Shown here: piece by piece, positions 57,038 to 64,000 of the stretch
How the letters are laid out: each line of letters begins with the position of its first letter
Numbering within the stretch: the stretch's first letter is position 1
Assembly: GCA_006535965.1 (NCBI GenBank)
Contig: QEAR01000008.1
Span: 330,555-394,554, forward strand
Origin: Spizellomyces sp. 'palustris'
Lineage: Eukaryota > Chytridiomycota > Chytridiomycetes > Spizellomycetales > Spizellomycetaceae
DNA length: 64,000 bases
Reading direction: 5' to 3'
The notes under the pieces: model-generated
Told to the model about the DNA's origin: nothing
Database searches by the model: none
What the model saw: the letters and a program-made list of their open reading frames with translations, nothing else
Program-made: the position numbers and the translations under genes

Positions 57038-57145
57038 CTACGTATCATCCACCTTTAACCTCCCCAACAACTCCTTCAACTCATCCACAACACGAACAGC
57101 CTCATCCGTCGTCGTAATCCGTTCTAGGCGTGCAGCAAGGAGAGC
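56662..57145. repeat. Tandem duplication (about 240 bp) of the 3' end of the ankyrin gene
   Basis: Copy A (about 56662-56900) and copy B (about 56901-57145) share GCATAACAAGATGCAATACC at 56681 and 56921, TATCCACTATCTATCCTACA and CACCTTTAACCTCCCCAACA. Copy B contains the last coding part and 3' UTR of the ankyrin gene. Copy A has the same codons (minus strand: DEAVDELKELLGRLKVDDT) with small deletions, but lies beyond the stop and has no exon start. Confidence 0.9.
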
Positions 57146-57896
57146 AGGGTCGAGTGTTGTGGAATGATACGAATGGGGAGAGTGGGTTTGGGTTGTGCAA
57201 AGTGTAAGGATTTCAATCAACTAAAAGTAAAAAACCTTTAGTAGATGTTTCAATGGGGTTTGGGGAAGGGTTTTACCTTGCGGAGATCATTCAAGAGTGT
57301 CTCTGTACATTCAGTTACGTGTATCATGTTGAGACGGGATTGGACTAGTTGGAGGGGTGTACGTTGGAAATGGTCGGTAGCATCCACATTCGCATCTAAA
57401 ATAAAAGTAAATAGTCGTCAATCAAAAGACCAAAACACCAAGAAAAAAAACTCGGATACATACTCGCACGCAACAAAACCAATACAACATCAACCTGACT
57501 CGAACACACCGCTAAATGCAATGGCGTATTCCCATTCACATCCCGAGATTCCACATCAGCACCACGGTCAAGTAACATTGTTACTAATTCGACATGTCCA
57601 CCCGCACATGCGAAATGCAAGGCAGAGCGGCCCTTTTCATCCCGAGAATTCACGTCCCGACCCACTACATCTCGGCCGATATCTTCCCGTTTTCGACGTG
57701 CGTCCTTTTTCGAGACTCGGCCCGAGAGGACTCGGTGGAGTTTTTCTGTGGATGATGCTGGGGATGTTGACGGGTATGATTTGGCGGTATCCATTGTTGG
57801 GGAATTCATGGGTGTGGAGGTGGGTGTGCTGTAGAGGGATGCAGGGGAGACAGAGAGACGGAGGGACGTGGGTCGAGATACGTATTTGGACTTCAT
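57038..57896 (-). CDS. ANKRD54-like ankyrin repeat protein
   Basis: Exons 57896-57464, 57395-57277 and 57220-57038 give 244 residues, with in-frame introns of 68 and 56 nt. After a Ser/Pro-rich start, a basic helical part (VSKKDARRKRED) leads into three ankyrin repeats: RDEKGRSALHFACAGGHVEL, RDVNGNTPLHLAVCSSQVDV and DHFQRTPLQLVQSRLNMI. The C-terminal helices (TETLLNDLRKLIEILTLC, and DEAVRVVDELKELLGRL at the end) match the order and spacing of ANKRD54. In animals that protein shuttles between nucleus and cytoplasm and binds a tyrosine kinase; the fungal role is unknown. Confidence 0.85.
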
Positions 57897-58799
57897 TGTG
57901 CAAAGAATAAACGCAAGGTAGCGGTTTTTTGGTTTTTTGGAACGCGAACAAATGGTGAATGGGTGAAAAGCTGTGTGTTGTTTTAAAGCGCGCTAAACTC
58001 CCCAAAAGCCGCATCTATGCTTAGTAACAGATTAGCCAGAAATAGATGGCATATTGGAGACATTTCTCTCTACCAGGTACCCAACTACATGTTTTATACC
58101 ATACGGTATACAATATACAGTAAAACGATGAACGACCAACCACCTATAAAAGAACCCCCACTTTACCCACTCCACTCCAAACCTCCCCAAAACCACACCT
58201 CAACATACATACACACACAACTACCTCTTGACCCATCAGCAAACTGTTGCTGCTACGTGTCCTAGGCTGAAAAAGCGATTGCTTCACCCCTCATCATAGA
58301 ATAACCTTATCAAAATGACTGCAATACCTCGACACTTTTGATGGCCGACCAGGCCTTTTGGGTTTCATACAAGCCAGTATCTCTATGCATTTTCAGCGTA
58401 CCTTGAATTGTGGTAAAAGCTGGACTTTTTGAGCAGCAATAGCTTGCCCAGGATAGTCCAGCGTTATGCAGCGCTAACGAGCGCTTGCTCGTTTGGTTGG
58501 TTTGAGTAATGTCATGTCGGTTGTCTCGCAAATCTGGACAGTCTTGTGCTCGTCTTGTGTATTTACAAGTCACGTGTAGTCATATGATTCCCTGGTTTAT
58601 ATGCTCTGCCACATCCGCCACACACGTGTCAACTCCGTTCACTCGATCTTCTCTACGACCGACAAGTTGCGTTTTGAGATTTTCTCCCTCCACATTTTGC
58701 ATACAGGCATTTGGACGGCACGCACGCACGCACGTACACAACACAAGAGTACACACACACACACACATACGCACACGCACGCACGCAGACACAAGCACC
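57897..58799. other. Divergent spacer with CA-rich microsatellite
   Basis: This 903-bp stretch lies between divergent genes. A compound repeat of CGCA and CA units occurs at about 58720-58790, directly before the next ATG, and would lie in its 5' UTR. Open frames across it on both strands follow from the repeat. Confidence 0.5.
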
Positions 58800-59215
58800 A
58801 TGGGCAACGTACGTACCCGCACAACCCACAAAAACAAAAACACACAATTAACTTTTATAGATAGGGCCAAAAAGCTCAAATGCGACGAGACAAACTCGCA
58901 AAAGAAAAATCCGGCGGTTCAAAATCCCAACTCAAAATCGTAAAACAAAATACTCTCTTTTATATTTTGGTTTTACGTGTATTTACTGATTTATGTTTTT
59001 TTTTTTGAATAGAATGAAGCTGCTAAAACACATCAATGCCAAACGTGTCGACAAACATTCTTGATGACGATTCGACAAAAGGTACGTTTTTGCTAAAAAA
59101 TATTTAAAGAGTTGGTTTTTGTTGATGATGATGGGTTTAGGCGCTTGAAGAACACGTATTGAATAAACACCCTGGAAAAGAGTTTGGGAGTTGTTTTCCG
59201 GGGTATACGGCCTAA
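58800..59215 (+). CDS. Small 4F5/At2g23090-type zinc-finger protein
   Basis: Four exons (58800-58808, 58865-58939, 59013-59081, 59141-59215) give 75 residues, the usual length of this eukaryotic family. The first exon codes only MGN. The 4F5-like basic start continues GQKAQMRRDKLAKEKSG. A single C2H2-type finger follows: CQTCRQTFLMTIRQKALEEH, then VLNKHPGK, ending FGSCFPGY. The acceptor TAGATAG at 58864 is chosen because the alternative 4 nt earlier breaks the family match. The role of the family is not known; plant members are described only as zinc-finger proteins. The gene sits immediately after a CA microsatellite. Confidence 0.88.
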
Positions 59216-59697
59216 ACCCCTCTCCCCTCATCCACTTTTAGATTATATATATATTTTTTTGATTGGCGTGTTGGTATGTGTACGGTGCAAATTCTTGAAA
59301 AAAAGCAACATTGAAAACATGCAAGAAACGTTTGTTTACGAGTATGTTTTTGTGTGGGTGGGATATCCATTGTGTATGAGTTCATGTACAGAAATGTCCC
59401 GCCGACAAGTAATGTGTGTGTGTGTGTGAATATATCCAAATGTGTAATGTCCATACGTAAAAGTTGACACATTCCATTCAAATCATCACATTCAACAAAC
59501 AAAAAAACTCAACACACACACGTTCATAAACCACACACCCATTATATTATTACCAAACAAACCAAAAAAAAACAACGAAATCACCGCAAAATACCCTACA
59601 CAAAAAAAAACCTAGCATCACCCTTTCCACTTCTACACACCCCCCCAAAAAAAAACGACAATCAAAAACCCACAATCAACAAAAAAACAATTAAAAT
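59216..59697. other. Convergent A-rich spacer
   Basis: This 482-bp spacer lies between two stop codons, with many A runs and a short GT repeat near 59418. No gene is seen. Confidence 0.5.
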
Positions 59698-62600
59698 TCA
59701 ACCCACCTGAACACTCCCACTCGCCCCCCTCTTCCGTCCATTCCCGCGTCCAGCCCCACTCAAACTAGTATTATTAAACGATTGAGATGGGATGGGACGA
59801 AAGGGTTTGGTGTAGCGGTCAATAGGGGGTAATCCTCTCTGTTGATGTTGTTGGTGTGATACCGAAGAGAGGTGAGGGACGGATGGGATGGAGAGTGATG
59901 TTGTTGTTGTTATTGTTGAGGTCGTCGTGGTGGGGGGTTTCTCGTATACCCATCGTTCAGAGCGGAGGGGTTCAGAGCGTTCAGAACGCCGTCCGGTAAT
60001 CCACTCATGTAAAAGCGCATCACAAGGGCGCATTCGCTTAATGGGATCCCATTCCAAACACTTGTTGACAAAATCCACAAAAAGGGGGTCAGCTCTCAGG
60101 ACTGAACTCAGGGATTTGGTATCCGGGCGTCGTTTTTTGCCTTTAGAGTTGGGTACGATGCGGGGGTGGGGACCATCGAAAAAGTTTTTGCGGCGGGTGG
60201 AGCGGTCTAGGAGGGTTGGTGGTGGGAGGCCCTTGAGTTCCATGATGCAGGCTAGTTGTTCGGTTTCGTTTTCGCCGGGGAAGAGGGGGTAGCCGGTGTA
60301 GAGTTCGGTTAGGATGCAGCCAAGGGACCACATGTCGATGGAGGCGTTGTAGGATATGCCTATTGAGTGTGTAAGGACTGATCATGAGAATGTACAATAC
60401 AATAAAAAAAAAAAACTCACCCAAGATCACTTCAGGACTCCGATAAAACCGACTCTGAACATAGGTATAGATTTTCTCATCCTCAAAGCAACTACTCCCA
60501 AAATCAATCACTTTGATGCGGTACCCCAACGTCTCTCCACCCATAGTCCCACTCGCAGCAGCATTCGGCGCATTCCCATCCAACCGCGACGGATGCGTCA
60601 AACTCGGATCCTGCAACAAAATATTCTCTGGCTTCAAATCACAATGCACAATCCTCGACCTCGATAACAGATCCAAACAATGGAGCATCTGGACCGTAAA
60701 GGATTTAATCACGCCCAAATGGACACCACGGAATCCACCCGCTTTCAGCCATTCGTAAAGGTTCATTCCCAACAACTCAAACGTGATACATAGGTGGCCA
60801 CGAAAGAGGAAACTGTCAACCATGTGGACGATCGAGTGGGTATCGTCCGAGTCTTCCATTTTAAGGCGTTCAAGGACTTTGACTTCGACTGCTCCTTGTT
60901 TTTCAAAGCGTTTTTTGTTGCGGATGATTTTGAGGGCAACGTTGGATTTGGTTTTGTGGTCGTAGCATTTGACAACTTGGCCGAATGAGCCTTTGCCAAG
61001 GAGAGAGAGGATTTCGTACCGGTAGCCAACGTGGTCGTGTTTGGTAAGGTAATAATCGCCGCGAGAGTCGTCGTAGCCTAAAAAAATTAAAAGTGTGGTT
61101 ATCAAATGTTGAAAACTTGTACGCACACACAGGGATTTTACCACTATTGTAAACACTCTTGTCATCATCCTTGGCCGTTCCAGCTGCATTACACGTCTCT
61201 GCCAAATCCGCACCCGTCTTGCGTTTCGCACCTCCAATTTTCAATATACTCGCAGCACCCGCAAAATAAATTTCTTTAAACTCGTAGATTTCTCGCTGCT
61301 CATAGGGGGTGAGTAGGTCATTGTAGTATATAATAGTGGCTTCGGGGGAGAGCGGGAGTTTGAGGTCGCGGAGGGTAGAAGTGGGGATGCGCGCGCTGAT
61401 GGGCCGTTGCTGTTGTTGCTGTTGTGGTGAGGGTGATGGTGATACTTGTTGTGGTTGTGATAGTTGTTGTTGTTGTTGCTGCTGCTGCTTTTGCTGTTGG
61501 GTGCGGCGCGTGTCGGGGCTGCGGTAGGCTGCGTCTTTGGGTGGAACGCGCGGTTTGGGTGGGTGCTCATTCTGGTATTTGGGTTTCACATCAGCCTTTA
61601 CAGCCATAGCAGTATGGGGTGTACTTGTCGTCGTGGTAGCAGTAGCAAGAGTAGCAGCAACGGGTGGCCTTGCTCGAGATGATGCATGATCTGCGAAAAC
61701 ACCTTCAGGCATGGCGTACGAGGAGGACGTGAATGGCGACTGTGACTCGATTCGCGACCGGACATGCTTGGGAGGATGCTCCACAGGCCCTGTTTTAGAA
61801 AGCGAGCCCGTAGAGCCTCGCCCATCTCCCCGATGATGATGATACGAGTCACTAGCGTACTTTCCAGAGGGCGAGATGGGCGACTTTGGAACGGGCAAGA
61901 GGGACCGGTTCATGACTTTACGGACCGAGCCGGGTGAGCCACCTGATGACGTGCTGGTGCTCGACTGGAGTGGAGAGTCAACGTGTTGTTGTTGTTGTTG
62001 TTGCTGGTGTTGCTGTTGTAGTTGCTGCTGTTGCTTGTATGCACCTGTGACACTCGCAGCTCCGGCACCCTTACCCAACGCACAGCCGGGACCGCCGGGA
62101 CCGCCGCCAACATGATTGGTATAATGGCCGGTATGGTGGCTCGTATAGAGTAGGCTCGTTGGTGTGTTTGCCATGGAGGTTAATGTTGACGGGGACGTAT
62201 CCAGCATATTCATAGAGGCGAGCGAGTCTGCCATCAGGTCCATGTTGGATTTCACTCTGGGCCGCCCAGAGGCACTTTTTCGCTCTAGTCCCGAGGCTTT
62301 TGTACTAGCGTTGACACTGGCAATGTGGGACGGGTATGCATCGTAGGCAGTAGCGGCATGGGATCCAGCCGTGCGTCCTGTTCCAGACGCTATTTTCACT
62401 GCTGCGTGATTTTGTGCAAACGAGGCGGATGTTCCAACAGCAGCAGCAGGAGCGTAGCCACGATGCCCGCCAGATGCGCCGCCGGATGCGCCGCCGGATG
62501 GACCGCCGCGAGGTTCTCCACGGCCATCACGGCCATCGCGTCGTTGGACGGCGGACGGAATGGAAGCCATTTCAAAGTCTGCGACGGAAGGAATGGGCGG

Positions 62601-63197
62601 TATGCGCGGGGGAGGAGCGGGAGCAGAGAATCGCAAAGAGCGTTGATGCGGGTAATGTGGTTGTGGAGCGACGGGTAATGAGGTAATGGCTTGAGCGTAT
62701 CCTGCGTTGTGGTGGTTCAGAGATACAGAGCCGTAAGAGGATCCACCGAGTGACGGCACACCGAGTGACGATGTCAAGGTAGTTGGGCCACTCCCGAGCA
62801 AAGAGGACGACTGCGACTGGGACGACAAGGATATTTGTTGTTGTTGTTGTTGTTGAGAATAGAATGACGAAGGGATCAGAGACGATCCTTGTTGGGCAAA
62901 GGACGCCAGTGACGGTCCGCTGGTATGACTTTGCGACAAGGACGATCCGGAAAAAGGAGCACCACCCGCACCAACGTGAAAGACTCTAGTCCTTGGCTGA
63001 GCACCCGCTAGAGCACCACCACCAGCAACAGCCGCACTAGCACTAGTAGGAGCAGCAGCAGTAGAAGAAGAAGAAGAAGAAGAAGTAGAATAACGATCCA
63101 GAGGAAAATACTTTTCCGAGCGTTCTGGAGGGGAATAGACTGACGAGGATTGAGACGAGAGATGCGGAGCGTAGTAGGGTTCTGTGACGACGTGCAT
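59698..63197 (-). CDS. DYRK-family dual-specificity protein kinase
   Basis: Three exons, read downward: 63197-61142, 61077-60421 and 60359-59698, give about 1,124 residues. The first 560 residues are low-complexity, with long Ser, Gln, Gly and Ala runs. The DYRK homology box follows ([19 protein letters not shown]), then the kinase domain: GKGSFGQVV (ATP loop), [11 protein letters not shown] (lysine), [11 protein letters not shown] (catalytic loop), [19 protein letters not shown] with the YxY autophosphorylation loop, then [10 protein letters not shown] and [19 protein letters not shown]. The DYRK box and GDYY start place it with class 2 DYRKs (DYRK2, Pom1-like), which control cell polarity and division. 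A basic Ser-rich tail ends it. The start uses the first ATG in frame at 63197. Confidence 0.94.
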
Positions 63198-64000
63198 TTG
63201 TGTGTGTGTGTGTGTTGCCAAAATGGTTGGGGGCGAGCGAGGGTTGCCGCAAAAAAGTCAAGGACGGGATGAGGGTTTGCGCAAAACGGGAGGGAGCGGT
63301 GCGCGCACTCTCTCGTTTGTCTGTCAAAAACTCTACACAATCTCTCTCTCTCTCTCTATATCCCTCACAGACAAGACAAGAGTAATGTCAAATACGTTGA
63401 AAGGACCTGTCCGTGTCAAGTGGCGTATTTTGACTGGCGGGGGCGGGGGCGGACAGAGAGGGCGGATGGATTTTACTCCTAATGGACTGCTACTAACCAA
63501 ACGACAAAATGGAATAAAGATAAAAGCGCAAAATGACAATGAAAATACTAGTATTAAACGTACAGTCTTGTCCATGTGTGAATGTGTGAATATGAGAATG
63601 TGGGAATAATAATAATAATAAAAAAAAAAGAAGAAAAAGAAAAAAAAAAAGAGTAAATGACGCGTATATAAAGCCAAGAGAGAGAGAGAACAAGTGGCAC
63701 GGGAGGGGCTGTTGATTAATGTATGCATTAGTATCGAGTAGAGCGTGTGTGTATGAGAGAGAGAGAGTAGGCATTGAATGTAAGTAGGTAGTAAGTAGGT
63801 AGTGAGTGGATGAGTGTGTAGTGAAAGTAGTGAGTGAGAGAGACATTTCTCTTGATCACTTGTGTGAGTGCAAGTAGATGGGAGTAGAGTCCCTTTCCAA
63901 TGTGTGAAATCCAAAGAGAGATTTCTTATTCTCTCGCTCTCCCTAGTGGCTATTCTCTTGATCTCTCTCTCTCTTGATCTCTCTTTCATAGTTATTCTCT
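63198..64000. other. Upstream region of the DYRK gene, with simple-sequence stretches
   Basis: CT-rich runs occur near 63336-63360 and 63960-64000, an A-rich run at 63617-63652, and GAGA runs near 63678. These are typical of 5' regulatory and UTR sequence. Long open frames on both strands here come from the simple repeats. No gene is called. Confidence 0.5.

Noticed and set aside
58580-58879. Cys/Val-rich minus-strand frames over the CA repeat
   Set aside because: They are direct translations of the GT/CA microsatellite.
63333-63989. 218-codon minus-strand frame near the window end
   Set aside because: It is made of simple-sequence CT/GA and poly(T) runs upstream of the DYRK start.
1-64000. 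tRNA, rRNA or CRISPR arrays
   Set aside because: No cloverleaf with a GGTTCGAATCC-type arm, no rRNA block and no regularly spaced repeat array was seen by eye. A tRNA scan was not possible here.

Overview
The window looks like nuclear DNA of a zoosporic (flagellated) fungus, most likely a chytrid. Almost every gene is cut by short GT-AG introns of about 55-85 nt. The gene set mixes fungal families (ergosterol-pathway squalene synthase, a Zn2Cys6 regulator, LCL2, a CBM19-type secreted protein, a multimodular NRPS) with two genes tied to motile cilia, CEP104 and CFAP52. The phylum is an inference; no rRNA or other marker is present.

Layout. 1-12.5 kb: the 3' part of a large nonribosomal peptide synthetase, with four thiolation-condensation pairs and three complete adenylation domains, ending in a condensation domain. 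13-14.4 kb: a proline-rich coiled-coil protein. 15.9-17.5 kb: squalene synthase. 18.6-19.9 kb: a seven-helix receptor. 21.1-21.9 kb: ribosomal protein eS12. 22.9-25.8 kb: a Zn2Cys6 transcription factor. 26.1-30.9 kb: CEP104. 32.8-35.5 kb: two secreted-protein genes. 37.8-40.8 kb: LCL2 and CFAP52, divergent from one 213-bp spacer. 41-43.7 kb: a fatty-acid-amide-hydrolase-like amidase that has lost its nucleophile serine. 44.1-45.6 kb: a helical protein of unknown function. 46-47.8 kb: a PP1 glycogen-targeting subunit with CBM21. 48-49.3 kb: an unknown protein. 49.5 kb: a small ABM-domain protein. 50.7-53.9 kb: an ABCG half-transporter, with a decayed copy of its Walker A exon 1.2 kb upstream. 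54.1-54.4 kb: a 298-bp deletion derivative of a Tc1/mariner transposon. 55.3-56.5 kb: an AIG1/ADTRP-type membrane protein. 57.0-57.9 kb: an ANKRD54-like ankyrin protein with a duplicated 3' end. 58.8-59.2 kb: a tiny zinc-finger protein. 59.7-63.2 kb: a DYRK-family kinase.

Most neighbours are unrelated housekeeping or regulatory genes, so this is not a gene cluster beyond the NRPS. The most striking feature is the NRPS: all three readable adenylation pockets give the same ten-residue code (D V F D V G A I G K), and introns sit at matching positions in successive modules. This points to tandem module duplication and repeated use of one building block, possibly a hydroxamate amino acid as in siderophores; the substrate is an inference.

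Exon borders were worked out by eye from splice signals, reading frame and family resemblance. Borders in the 5' part of the amidase, the last CEP104 exon and the small secreted peptide are the least certain.
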